DNA of 64,000 nucleotides from Candidatus Aminicenantota bacterium (GTDB lineage Bacteria; Acidobacteriota; Aminicenantia; Aminicenantales; Saccharicenantaceae). Position numbers and translations under genes: made by a program. Location: the NCBI GenBank assembly GCA_014360015.1, contig JACIYJ010000006.1, positions 62,001 to 126,000 on the forward strand. The letters are read 5' to 3'. This document shows, one piece after another, positions 34,703 through 43,798 of this stretch. The notes beneath the pieces were generated by a model, which saw only the letters and a program-made list of their open reading frames with translations, made no database searches and was not told the origin of the DNA. Numbering within the stretch: the stretch's first letter is position 1; the number at the start of each line of letters is the position of its first letter.

Positions 34703-36868
34703 TTACTCTACCCCCATTTCTCTGAGCAAGTGGTTAGCACCGGCAAATTCTTTCAACACCCACAGCACATAGCGGATATCTACACCAATTGACCGGCTGA
34801 ACTTATGGCTCCAGGCGTAATCATTAATAGTTGCCTCCCAGACCCGGTCAAAATTTATGCCTACCAGCCTACCCTCGGCATCAATTATGGGGCTGCCGGA
34901 GTTCCCGCCAGTTGTATCCGTACTATAAAGCAAGCAGACTGAAATAGTATTCAGGGCCGGGTTTATGAACTTTCCAAACCGTCTTTCTTTGATCAGCTGG
35001 AGCAATTTTTCCGGAGTATCATAAGGAGGCTGACCGGTTGTTTTTTCTGCTATTCCATGAACAGTGGTAAAAGGCTTGTAATAAACAGCATCTCTCGGTT
35101 TGTAGCCTTCGACCCGGCCATAGGTCAGACGCAAGGTGCCATTGGCATCGGGGATAAACTGCTTGCCCAGAAACTCCTGACGCACATCCACCAGCCTGGC
35201 TTGAAGTTCATCCAGCTGGCCTTTGCGGGCTTTGTTGATTTCTTCAAGCTTCTGGTATTCAGGGTACAAAGCCAGAGCCAATCTTATCAGACTATCATCA
35301 ACGCGCTTTATTTCTTCAGGCTTCTTGTCCCAGAGGCTATTGATGAATTCCGGGTCAGCCATCCGGGTTGACTTAAATACGCTATCCACGGCTTCATCCA
35401 GGTTGCTGCCACCAGCAGAGAGTTTGCTAAGGGCCTCAATTTTCTTATCGTCAGGCAAGGCCAGAGCTCTTTTCAGAAGTTCCTTGAAGATGGCTACATC
35501 GGTCGGCAGGTAGAAACTTGACTTTAGAGTTAGAGCCAGCCGTTGCCGGGTTTGTTTGAAATTTCTGTCCATGTAAGCAGCATTTCTTTCCAGGTCCGGT
35601 TTTTGACGCTCATGGGCTGCTTCTACCACCGTTATAGCATTCTGGAAAAGAATGACTGAGCGCCGCAGATTATCCAGAACAAAAGCTCTCGGAAACTCAG
35701 CTGACATCTCGGCATAAATTTTTTCCAGCTCCGGGAGCAACTGGCCATAGACTTTTTGGCGTTTTGGGTCTCGTTGAATAAATTCTTGGAGTGCTTTTTC
35801 CTCCTGACGTTTTTGAGTTAAGAAATCAAGCCGCTTCAAACCGACTAACTTGCCACGGTAATTTTTCATAGTGTTGGCCAGGCTTTTTATCCGGGCATCA
35901 TGCTTGAGGGCAATTTCGCGGCTCGTTTTGCCCATCTCTTCCATCAGCCTTATCTGCCATTCATACCAGTCAGCCACAGCCGGCATTCTGATGTTCTGCT
36001 CAAAAGCCAGGTAGCTTGCTGGAAGATGACGGTAGGTGCGAGCCGGATAACCAAGCAGAAAGACGAAATCGCCTTCCTTAACGCCGGCTGGGTTGACCCT
36101 TAAGTAAGTTCTGGGCTTGAAAGGAACATTCTTTTCGCTATATTCAGCCGGTTTACCATCAGGTGCCACATAAGCTCGCATCAGAGTGAAATCACCAGTG
36201 TGTCGGGGCCACATCCAGTTGTCATCCTCGCCGCCGAAATTTCCGATGGACAGCGGTGGAACATAGACTAAGCGCAGGTCTTTGAGGTCGGTATAAATGA
36301 ACAGCCAATATGATTTGCCTGGAAACATCTCGGCCACTTCTGCCCGTTTGCCGGGGTTGGCTTTTTCGGCCTCAGCCACGATTTTTTTAATCTGCTGCTC
36401 GATGGCTCTGGCTCTTTCGGCACCGGTCATATTGGGCTTGACCACGCTCAAAACTTCAGCTGAAACATCGCGGAATGATTCGGTGATGCGGGCAGTGCGG
36501 CCGGGAACCGGGATTTCTTCGGCTCTGTTTCTGGCCAGAAACCCGTTTTTCAGGTAGTCTTTTTCCGGAGAACTCACTGATTGGACAGCCCCAAAGGCCA
36601 CATGATGGTTGGTGATAATCAGGCCATCCTCAGAGATGAAAGAGCCTGTAGCTCCAATCTGGACCACCGCATAAAGCAGGCTGTTTTTGGCCGGGTCGTA
36701 TATCAAAGCTGGGTCTATCCTGAGACCTTTCTCTTTTAGGTTGAGCCGAGGAACCTCGCTCAGAGGATACATTCCCTCGTCAGCCACCAGCATTGTGGCC
36801 AGGATGAAGACCGCCAGTATGATGAACAGGCTCGAGCTTAGCTTCCTGAGACACCGATGATTAGCCAT
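34703..36868 (-). CDS. S46 family dipeptidyl-peptidase (DPP7/DPP11-like)
   Basis: About 721 residues from the ATG at 36868, preceded by GGGAGGT; the ORF runs 19 codons further without an SD. A signal peptide (residues about 8-29) directs export. The chymotrypsin-like halves carry the catalytic His in GLIITNHHVAFGAV (about 87) and Ser in TTGGNSGSPIIDAEG (about 657). A central helical domain lies between. S46 enzymes release dipeptides from peptide N-termini in the periplasm. DPP7 and DPP11 differ in one specificity residue (Gly or Arg) near the Ser, which I cannot place reliably here. It fits a peptide-using life style. Confidence 0.9.
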   Translation of the reverse strand: MANHRCLRKLSSSLFIILAVFILATMLVADEGMYPLSEVPRLNLKEKGLRIDPALIYDPAKNSLLYAVVQIGATGSFISEDGLIITNHHVAFGAVQSVSSPEKDYLKNGFLARNRAEEIPVPGRTARITESFRDVSAEVLSVVKPNMTGAERARAIEQQIKKIVAEAEKANPGKRAEVAEMFPGKSYWLFIYTDLKDLRLVYVPPLSIGNFGGEDDNWMWPRHTGDFTLMRAYVAPDGKPAEYSEKNVPFKPRTYLRVNPAGVKEGDFVFLLGYPARTYRHLPASYLAFEQNIRMPAVADWYEWQIRLMEEMGKTSREIALKHDARIKSLANTMKNYRGKLVGLKRLDFLTQKRQEEKALQEFIQRDPKRQKVYGQLLPELEKIYAEMSAEFPRAFVLDNLRRSVILFQNAITVVEAAHERQKPDLERNAAYMDRNFKQTRQRLALTLKSSFYLPTDVAIFKELLKRALALPDDKKIEALSKLSAGGSNLDEAVDSVFKSTRMADPEFINSLWDKKPEEIKRVDDSLIRLALALYPEYQKLEEINKARKGQLDELQARLVDVRQEFLGKQFIPDANGTLRLTYGRVEGYKPRDAVYYKPFTTVHGIAEKTTGQPPYDTPEKLLQLIKERRFGKFINPALNTISVCLLYSTDTTGGNSGSPIIDAEGRLVGINFDRVWEATINDYAWSHKFSRSIGVDIRYVLWVLKEFAGANHLLREMGVE

Positions 36869-37108
36869 TATGACCTCCCGATTTGTTTGTGACAGAGATA
36901 AATGATAAAGAAACCTCGCCGGCAAATCAAAGTCAACCAGTGTTCTTGATAATCAGCACTATACCTTAAAAAGTCACATAATCTGCTACAGAAGTTAAGT
37001 TTATAAGATAAACCAAATCGGGGTCAACGCTAAGATTTTCAGGAAAATTCAGGACAATCAACAAAGACAAATAGATTAGTAGAACAGCTTAGGTTCTTTT
37101 TTTATGTT

Positions 37109-37513
37109 TTATTTTTTAACAAGGATAGTAGTGTTGGGAATTTGGGCCCGGTTAAAAATCGTCCCTACCGGGCAGATTTCTTTAGTCTTTTCAAGAATCT
37201 TTCTGAGGGTAGCTTCGTCTGCCGGCGATGAAACCTCAACTGTGGTGGTGATACTTGTGAACTGCATTCCATCATCGGTGGTTTGACCATCACAATCAAC
37301 TTTCAGAGCTTCAATTTCTACCCGGGATTTGCTGGCCACTAAGGCAAAAATGGTAGAAAAGCAACCGGCCAGGGACATAAGAGAAAGCTCAAAGGCTGTT
37401 GGCCCGGAGTCATCCCCATTTTTGGCTTTAGGTAAATCCACAATAACCTGATGCCCGCGGTTGTTGGTTAACACAGACTGAAAATTTTTCTGCCAGATAG
37501 CAGTAGCTTTCAT
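37109..37513 (-). CDS. OsmC/Ohr-family peroxiredoxin-like protein
   Basis: 134 residues; SD AAGGAGC. The two family cysteines are visible in SLAGCFSTIFAL (residue about 51) and EICPVGTIF (about 113), with the OsmC beta-strand start KATAIWQKNFQSVL. Members reduce organic hydroperoxides with the two Cys, though many YhfA/SACOL-type relatives have no proven substrate. Single gene, with flanking non-coding DNA on both sides. Confidence 0.85.
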   Translation of the reverse strand: MKATAIWQKNFQSVLTNNRGHQVIVDLPKAKNGDDSGPTAFELSLMSLAGCFSTIFALVASKSRVEIEALKVDCDGQTTDDGMQFTSITTTVEVSSPADEATLRKILEKTKEICPVGTIFNRAQIPNTTILVKK

Positions 37514-37867
37514 ATTATTGCTCCTTGTTAAGTTTAATAAATATGATTAAATGTTAATGAGGTTAATTTTTATTTTATCTAAAAAAATGGCTAATTGTAA
37601 TGGTCTTTCCTTAAAAATTTATTTCTTTCCTTGCCTCGGGTGATTAGATGCGACAATAAAAAAATATCGAAGTTTATGATATGGGGCAACAAGCAAAAAT
37701 CATATTAATGGCAACATTAAAGAAAATAACCAAAGATGGAAAGAAGGAGGGAATAATTTTTAGCGCTGTTATTTTAAAATAGATAAAAAATTAGGAAATA
37801 TGTAGGGCGTCACTGGTTTTTATTTTCTCTGCCGAGAAAATTAGGAAACGCGTAGGGCGTCACCGGT
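37514..37867. other. Intergenic region with a 34-bp near-direct repeat
   Basis: 354 bp without a credible gene. It contains two copies of a 34-bp sequence (37787-37820 and 37837-37870), offset 50 bp, sharing AAAATTAGGAAA and GTAGGGCGTCAC, with three to five mismatches. The second copy overlaps the stop codon of the MscS gene, so this looks like a local tandem duplication of the gene's end. Confidence 0.6.
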
Positions 37868-38755
37868 TTATTTGTCTTCGAGGTGGATGCGTAGCGGCGC
37901 GGCCTGACCGGCTTTATCCTGCCCGACAAACAAAGTGATATGCGGGAAGGGCATTCTTATCTGCCGGCTCTCAAAGGCTTTTTTCAGCCGGCGGTTGAAC
38001 TCTCTGGCCACCCGCCACTGCTGCAGTGGTCTGGTTTTGGTTCGGGCCCTGATAACCACCGAGGAATCCTCAAACCTGTCCAGGCCAAATATCTCCAAAG
38101 GTGCCAGGATATCTGCCGAGAAGGCCGGGTCCTGGCGCATTTCTTCGTCCACGGCTTGCATCGTCTTCATCACTTCATCCACATCCTCAAAATAGCTGAC
38201 GTTGACATCGTAAACAAAGCCTGAATATTCCTTGCTCATATTGGTCACTACTTCGATTTTGCTGTTGGGAATGTAATGGACGTTTCCAGCCAGGTCCCGG
38301 AGCACCGTCATTTTAAAATTTATGCTCTCCACCACACCCGATTTCCCGGCTATTTCCACCACATCGCCCACCCGTATTTGATCCCAGAGTATCAGGAAAA
38401 AACCGTTTATAAAATCCTTGATTAAACTCTGGGCCGCAAAGCTCAGAGCCACTCCAGCCACTCCGGCTGTCGCCAGCAACGGGCCAATTTGAATGCCCAG
38501 GGCTCCAAGAATAGTGATGGCAGAAATTACGATTATTATCGTGTATAAAACCTGCCTCACCAGAGTGGATAAAGTTTTTGCTCGCTTGATCGATTCTTCA
38601 TCTTTTCTTTCTTTTAGAAAAAAGGTCCGCAGGCGTCGGGCTAAGGTCCGGCTTAAAAACATCAAAATTAGGGCCACAACAACTATCAAAAGAATCTTAA
38701 GACCGGTAGTAAAAGACCATTTTCGGGCTTCAACCAGAATATCCTGAAGGTTCAT
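37868..38755 (-). CDS. Small-conductance mechanosensitive channel, MscS family
   Basis: 295 residues; SD GGAGGAA. Three membrane segments: about 20-38, 65-87 and 90-115. The pore helix GVAGVALSFAAQSLIKDFINGFFLI has the Gly/Ala packing pattern of MscS TM3. The beta domain WDQIRVGDVVEIAGKSGVVESINFKMTVLRD follows, then the alpha/beta cytoplasmic vestibule. It releases solutes on hypo-osmotic shock. Length matches E. coli MscS (286). Single gene. Confidence 0.93.
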   Translation of the reverse strand: MNLQDILVEARKWSFTTGLKILLIVVVALILMFLSRTLARRLRTFFLKERKDEESIKRAKTLSTLVRQVLYTIIIVISAITILGALGIQIGPLLATAGVAGVALSFAAQSLIKDFINGFFLILWDQIRVGDVVEIAGKSGVVESINFKMTVLRDLAGNVHYIPNSKIEVVTNMSKEYSGFVYDVNVSYFEDVDEVMKTMQAVDEEMRQDPAFSADILAPLEIFGLDRFEDSSVVIRARTKTRPLQQWRVAREFNRRLKKAFESRQIRMPFPHITLFVGQDKAGQAAPLRIHLEDK

Positions 38756-38879
38756 CCATTCCTCCGAGATAATAAGCTTCGGGCTGATTTTAGCATAATA
38801 AAAATTTGATTTAAATCTTGGGAGGTTGGGAGATCTTCAAGCAATACTTTTTGTTTCTATCACTTAATTTGGCTTTTCG

Positions 38880-38984
38880 TCAAGGAAATTACAAAAGGCA
38901 ATGGATGTGGCTCGCATGATAGGAAATAATGCCGTCCATCCGGGACAAATTGATGTTAGTATTGATGGACTTCAAAAGCCCTGA
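38880..38984 (+). pseudogene. Fragment of a DUF4145-type protein
   Basis: A plus-strand frame between stops (38865 and 38982) encodes about 34 residues including KAMDVARMIGNNAVHPGQIDVS. The GNNAVHPG(Q/E)ID block is the hallmark of the DUF4145 C-terminal region, seen in phage, restriction and defence-related proteins. There is no start codon context and the rest of the gene is gone, so this is a remnant. Its end overlaps the end of the glycyl radical enzyme gene on the other strand. Confidence 0.45.
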
Positions 38985-41335
38985 TGCTCGGTGCGGCGGA
39001 TGATTTCATCCTGAAGTTCCTTGGCACAATCCACAAAATAGTCGCTGTAGCCAGCCACCCTGACAATCAAGTCGCGGTACTTTTCCGGATGTTTCTGAGC
39101 ATCACGCAGGGTCTCAGCCGTAACCACATTGAATTGGATATGATGTCCCATCAGCTTGAAGTAGCTTCTGATCAAATCTTTCAGTTTAACCAGCCCCTCT
39201 TCTTCCGCCAGAAGCTGTGGAGTAAACTTCTGGTTGAGCAGTGTCCCGCCAGTTTTGATGTGGTCAAGTTTGCCGACAGATTTTATGACTGCAGTCGGTC
39301 CTTTTCTGTCCATGCCCTGAACCGGTGAAATTCCTTCTGACAACGGTTCGCCAGCCTTCCGACCATCAGCTGTAGCTCCGGTCACCTTGCCAAAATAAAC
39401 ATGAACTGTGGTCGGCAGCAGATTTATGCGGTAGGTACCACCGCAGACTGTTGGTCGGCCATCGATCATTCTGAAATACATATCAAAGACCAGTCTGGCC
39501 AGGTCATCAGCATAGTCATCATCGTTTCCATACTTAGGAGTCTTATTGATGAACCGATCTCTGAGCCGCTCATAGCCTTCAAAATTTTTCCTCAGGGCTT
39601 GGAGCAGCTCATCCATGGTAATGATTTTCTGGTCATAGACATTGAATTTAATCGAAGCCAGAATATCAGTTATCGAGCCCAGACCGACCCCCTGAATGTA
39701 TCTGGTGTTATAGCGGGCACCGCCATTGTGATAATCCTTCCCCTTAGCGATACAATCATCGATGAAAAGAGACAGGAAAGGCGCGGGCAGATAGGTGGCA
39801 TAAAGCTTTTCAATCACATTATTTCCGCGAATCTTAACATCAATAAAATACCGCATCTGTTTTTCGAAAGCCTGCATCAGCTCATCAAAGGTCTTAAAGT
39901 TTCTGGGATCACCAGTTTCCAGGCCTATTTTCTTTCCGCTACGAGGATCAACACCATTATTCAGGGTTATTTCAAAAACCTTTGGAAGGTTGAAGTAGCC
40001 GGTCAGGATGTAGGCTTCATTACCAAAAGCTCCAGCCTCCACACAACCACTGGCTCCACCTTTTCTGGCGTCTTCCACGGTCTTACCTTGCCTGACCAGC
40101 TCCTGAACGATAGCATCAGTGTTGAAAATTGACGGCTGGCCGAAACCTGTCCTGACAATTTTTAAGGCCCGGAGCAAGAGAGAATCAGGATTCTTGGCAC
40201 TTATCTGAACCATGGAACTTGGCTGTAACAACCTCATCTCTTCAATCACATCCAGAATGAGATATGACAGCTCGTTGGCACCGTCGCGGCCATCTGGCTT
40301 GAGCCCCCCGACATTAATCAGGGCAAAATCGGTGTAAGTTCCGCTCTCTTCAGCCGTCACCCCGACTTTGGGCGGCGCTGGCTGGTTGTTGAATTTCACC
40401 CAGAAAGCTTCCAGTAATTCCTTAGCTTGTTCCTGAGTCAGAGTTCCCTCTTCAAGACCTTTTTTATAAAAAGGATAAAGATGCTGGTCCAGACGTCCGG
40501 GATTGAAGGAATCCCAGGTGTTGTATTCAGTTGTCACACCAACATGGACAAACCAGTAATACTGAAGCGCCTCCCAGAAATCGCGGGGGGCATGGGCTGG
40601 CACCCATTCGCAGGTGGCGGCGATTTTCTCCAGTTCTTTTTTTCTCTGCGGGTCTTTTTCCCTGGCAGCCAATTCTCTGGCCAGTTCGGCATGGCGGCGG
40701 GCATAGGTGATGAGGGCCTCAGCGCAGATAGCCATAGCTTCCAGCTCTTCTTTTTTGTCCCAGGCTTCCGGGTCATTATAGAAATCAAGTTTGGATAGAG
40801 ATTCTTCAATGTCTTTTTTGATATCAAGCAGACCCTTCTTATAAATCTTATCTCCCAGCACGGTGTGTCCGGGAGCTCTCTGTTCCATAAATTCAGTGAA
40901 GATGCCGGCTTCATAGGCGGCTTTCCATTCTGGAGTCATTTCGGCAAAAATTCGGTCGCGCATCGAGCGGCCGCGCCAGAAAGGAATTATTTCCTCACGA
41001 TAAAGCTGGAACGTCTCTTCATCGACGGCATAGGAAGTCTTTGGCCGGGAATTGAGGGTCTCAAGGTCTTCTAAGCTATGGCAGCAGACTTCAGGATAGG
41101 TAGGAGTGGCTTTGTGAGCTGGACCACGCTCCCCGACAATAAGCTCACCCTCATCTATGAAAATCGCTTTTTTCTCCATCAAAGCTTTAAACACTAAGGC
41201 TCGCTGCATCGGATAAGAAGCTCTCTGGACTTCCGGACTGCGGTAGGCTTCGGTCACAATTCTGGCTCTTTCTGGAGAAATAGTAGGCTTAGCATTAAGA
41301 GATTGTTCCCTGAGTTTTTTTATGCGCTCGTTCAT
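38972..41335 (-). CDS. hypD: Glycyl radical enzyme, probable trans-4-hydroxy-L-proline dehydratase
   Basis: About 787 residues from the ATG at 41335 (SD GGGAGG). The thiyl-radical site is GGASGCVEAGAFG (Cys about 430). A single Cys followed by Val-Glu marks the dehydratase/lyase branch and not pyruvate formate-lyase, which has Cys-Cys. The glycyl-radical loop is VRVAGYSDYFVDCAKELQDEII (Gly about 761). Long blocks such as FMEQRAPGHTV, KFNNQPAPPKVG, KYGNDDDYADD and GGTLLNQKF match what I recall of HypD from Clostridioides difficile. HypD converts hydroxyproline to pyrroline-5-carboxylate. The neighbouring activase supports the call; another GRE substrate remains possible. It implies strict anaerobiosis during use. 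Confidence 0.78.
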   Translation of the reverse strand: MNERIKKLREQSLNAKPTISPERARIVTEAYRSPEVQRASYPMQRALVFKALMEKKAIFIDEGELIVGERGPAHKATPTYPEVCCHSLEDLETLNSRPKTSYAVDEETFQLYREEIIPFWRGRSMRDRIFAEMTPEWKAAYEAGIFTEFMEQRAPGHTVLGDKIYKKGLLDIKKDIEESLSKLDFYNDPEAWDKKEELEAMAICAEALITYARRHAELARELAAREKDPQRKKELEKIAATCEWVPAHAPRDFWEALQYYWFVHVGVTTEYNTWDSFNPGRLDQHLYPFYKKGLEEGTLTQEQAKELLEAFWVKFNNQPAPPKVGVTAEESGTYTDFALINVGGLKPDGRDGANELSYLILDVIEEMRLLQPSSMVQISAKNPDSLLLRALKIVRTGFGQPSIFNTDAIVQELVRQGKTVEDARKGGASGCVEAGAFGNEAYILTGYFNLPKVFEITLNNGVDPRSGKKIGLETGDPRNFKTFDELMQAFEKQMRYFIDVKIRGNNVIEKLYATYLPAPFLSLFIDDCIAKGKDYHNGGARYNTRYIQGVGLGSITDILASIKFNVYDQKIITMDELLQALRKNFEGYERLRDRFINKTPKYGNDDDYADDLARLVFDMYFRMIDGRPTVCGGTYRINLLPTTVHVYFGKVTGATADGRKAGEPLSEGISPVQGMDRKGPTAVIKSVGKLDHIKTGGTLLNQKFTPQLLAEEEGLVKLKDLIRSYFKLMGHHIQFNVVTAETLRDAQKHPEKYRDLIVRVAGYSDYFVDCAKELQDEIIRRTEHQGF

Positions 41336-41337
41336 TT

Positions 41338-42246
41338 TCAACCTCCCTGTTTCACCTTAAAGCCCTTGGCTCGGAAAAAGTTCATCACTGAATCAACTCT
41401 TTCCTGAGATGGCGGTTCATACACTTTGAATTCACCATCTCTTCCCAGGCGGTGGAATTTTTCGACACCACCTTTATGATAAGGTAAAACATTTATCATT
41501 TTTACCGATTTTAATTCAACCAGAAATTCAGCCATCTGCTCCAGGTTTTTCTGATCATCATTAACTCCCGGAATCAGCGGAAAACGAACCCAGATTGGTG
41601 GGCCGCTGCTGTCATCAATGGCCTTAAGATTTTTAAGAATTAGCTCGTTTGTAACCCCAGTATGTTCCCGGTGTTTGGTATTATCCATAACTTTCAGGTC
41701 AAAGAGCACCAGGTCGGATTTCCTGGCTAACCGCAGGAAGATCTCCTCAGAGGCATAACCTGAAGTATCAAGAGCCACCTGAATGCCTCTGCGGTGGAGC
41801 GAATCAATTAGGGCTTCGGCCAGTTCTGGCTGGAAGAGAGGTTCACCACCGGTCAGGGTTACCCCACCACCCGACTGGTCGAAGAAAATTCGGTCTTTTT
41901 CGACCTCATTCAGGATTTCCTCTACTGAAACTTCCCGACCAACAATTTCTATGGCTTCCCGCTGACAAACTTTAACACAATCACCACATAGAGTGCATTT
42001 TGACCGGTCAGCCACCACTTCGCCGTCGCTTTTCTGCGATAAAGCCCCATAATTACAGGTTCGGACACAATCGCCACAGCGAGCGCATCGGTTGGGCATG
42101 AGCATTAATTCTGCCTTTTTTGATATTCCTTCTGGATTATGACACCAGAGACAGTGCAGAGGACAGCCTTTAAAGAAGACGTTAACCCTAATGCCCGGGC
42201 CGTCATGCACAGCATAGTGTTTCAGGTCGAAAATCATGCCTTTCAT
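41338..42246 (-). CDS. hypE: Glycyl radical enzyme activating protein (radical SAM)
   Basis: About 302 residues from the ATG at 42246 (AAGGA upstream); the ORF reaches 16 codons further. The radical-SAM motif is FKGCPLHCLWCHNPE (CxxxCxxC, about residue 30). Two ferredoxin-type clusters follow (CARCGDCVRTCNYG and CTLCGDCVKVCQREA), the usual insertion in activases of dehydratase-type glycyl radical enzymes. GGVTLTGGEP is the SAM-binding motif. It abstracts the Gly hydrogen of the enzyme encoded directly downstream, whose start codon is two bases after this stop. Confidence 0.88.
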   Translation of the reverse strand: MKGMIFDLKHYAVHDGPGIRVNVFFKGCPLHCLWCHNPEGISKKAELMLMPNRCARCGDCVRTCNYGALSQKSDGEVVADRSKCTLCGDCVKVCQREAIEIVGREVSVEEILNEVEKDRIFFDQSGGGVTLTGGEPLFQPELAEALIDSLHRRGIQVALDTSGYASEEIFLRLARKSDLVLFDLKVMDNTKHREHTGVTNELILKNLKAIDDSSGPPIWVRFPLIPGVNDDQKNLEQMAEFLVELKSVKMINVLPYHKGGVEKFHRLGRDGEFKVYEPPSQERVDSVMNFFRAKGFKVKQGG

Positions 42247-42263
42247 ATTTTTCCTTGGCAAAT

Positions 42264-42282
42264 CTGATATATCACATATCAG
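42264..42282. promoter_or_regulatory. Inverted repeat upstream of the hypE-hypD operon
   Basis: CTGATATATCACATATCAG has 7-bp arms around a 5-nt centre, 18-36 bp upstream of the activase start. The inner palindrome TGATATATCA recurs at 42415-42424. This is a plausible operator; the regulator is unknown. The remaining sequence 42283-42638 has no gene that I trust. Confidence 0.35.
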
Positions 42283-42638
42283 TAGAGTTGTCAAGCCAGG
42301 TTTGATGCTTAGTTCAACTCAATGTCTATCAGCCGAGATAATCCAGGTCATAAATAATCAAAAGATAGTTGAAACGCTAACATAAATTTAAATATCTTTT
42401 AGCAATGTGATGTATGATATATCAATTAAGACAAGTCTACCATTTTATAAAGGTTTATTCGAGGTGGTAAACTTCTCATATGGTACCAGGCCATTACCTT
42501 CAACCAAACCTGAAATGGAAAAAGAAGTAAAGCCCGAAATTCCCAAAAAAGATAGCAGACAGATGGCCATTATCAATAGTCGAAAAAAAATTTATGGGTT
42601 CAATTTAACCAGAATTTCGAAATGACTCAGGCTAGAAC

Positions 42639-43673
42639 CTATTTGGTCAGAAATTTGAAGATGGTCAAACTTCTGTACATTTCTCCCGGCCTTAGGATAG
42701 TTGATGGAAAATCGGGTTTATTGGGTGAATCCGGAAAATGCTGAGGTTCGAGACAGAAACCAAAATGCTTTCCATAAACTTTCCCACCCTTTCCCCTGAT
42801 AGTTCCATCAAGGAAATTTCCCGAATAAAACTGCAGCCCTGGTTCAGTGGTATAAAGCTCCATCAGCCGGCCGGAAAAGGGTTCAAAAACTCGAGCTGCC
42901 AGTCCCAGGCCGCCGCGGTTATCAAGGACAAAATTATGGTCGTAGCCTCCTGGCAGCTGATTGAGGCGTTCGCCGATGACCCTTGGCTGACGAAAATCAA
43001 GGGGTGTCCCCTCAACTTCTTTTATCTCGCCGGTTGGAATGAGATTTTCATCGACCGGCGTATACCGAGAAGCAAATATTTGAAGCTCGTGTCCAAGGAT
43101 ATCACCTTGTCCCTGACCGGCCAGATTGAAATAGCTGTGGTGTGATAAGTTAAGATGAGTAATCTTATCGGTCGTGGCCAGATAAGAAATATGAAGTTCA
43201 TCGCTTTCAGTCAGAAGATAGCTGACCTGACAGCTGAGATTTCCAGGATATCCTTCTTCACCGTCAGGACTGAGATAGCTAAAATTTACCCCGAGCAAAT
43301 GAGAATTTCCGATCGGCTCTGCTTCCCAGACGACTTTATCAAACCCTTTTATTCCACCATGCAGATGGTTTTCTCCATCATTTTTAGCCAGCCGATATTC
43401 TCGACCGTCAAGAACAAATTTTGCCCGGCCGATTCTGTTCGCATATCTTCCGACAGTTGATCCAAAATAAGGGTTCTTTCCCAGGTATTCTTCAAAGGAA
43501 TCAAACCCCAGAGTTATGTCAGCCAGATTTCCCTGTCTGTCAGGAACAAAAAGAGAAATCAAAGTAGCTCCGTAATTCATCAGCAATACTTTAAGACCGT
43601 GACTATTCTCCAGCTGGAAAAATTTGATTTCTTTACCATCATGCTCAGCCACAATCTTTTCTTGCATCTTCAT
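42639..43673 (-). CDS. galM: Aldose 1-epimerase (mutarotase)
   Basis: 344 residues; SD AAGGAGA. Signature blocks: NRIGRAKFVLDGREYRLAKNDGENHLHGG, the catalytic His region LNLSHHSYFNLAG (residue about 175) and the catalytic Glu in FCLEPQHFPDSPN (about 308). It interconverts alpha and beta anomers of galactose, arabinose or related aldoses. No signal peptide, so cytoplasmic. It is not adjacent to the arabinose operon. Confidence 0.92.
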   Translation of the reverse strand: MKMQEKIVAEHDGKEIKFFQLENSHGLKVLLMNYGATLISLFVPDRQGNLADITLGFDSFEEYLGKNPYFGSTVGRYANRIGRAKFVLDGREYRLAKNDGENHLHGGIKGFDKVVWEAEPIGNSHLLGVNFSYLSPDGEEGYPGNLSCQVSYLLTESDELHISYLATTDKITHLNLSHHSYFNLAGQGQGDILGHELQIFASRYTPVDENLIPTGEIKEVEGTPLDFRQPRVIGERLNQLPGGYDHNFVLDNRGGLGLAARVFEPFSGRLMELYTTEPGLQFYSGNFLDGTIRGKGGKVYGKHFGFCLEPQHFPDSPNKPDFPSTILRPGEMYRSLTIFKFLTK

Positions 43674-43798
43674 GAGTTTTCTCCTTACCCCTTGATTTCC
43701 TTTTTTAAAGTGTTAAAAATAGCAAATTTTTTGATTTCAAACAACTCTTTTGGGAGGTTTAATCATGGGTAAAAGGAATTTCCGTTGTCGATCCGCAT

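Noticed and set aside
39401-40132. 243-codon plus-strand ORF inside the glycyl radical enzyme gene
   Set aside because: Shadow of the strongly conserved minus-strand gene; no family signature.
42407-42625. 72-codon plus-strand ORF
   Set aside because: No SD, charged low-complexity product, no recognisable family; lies in an AT-rich intergenic region.
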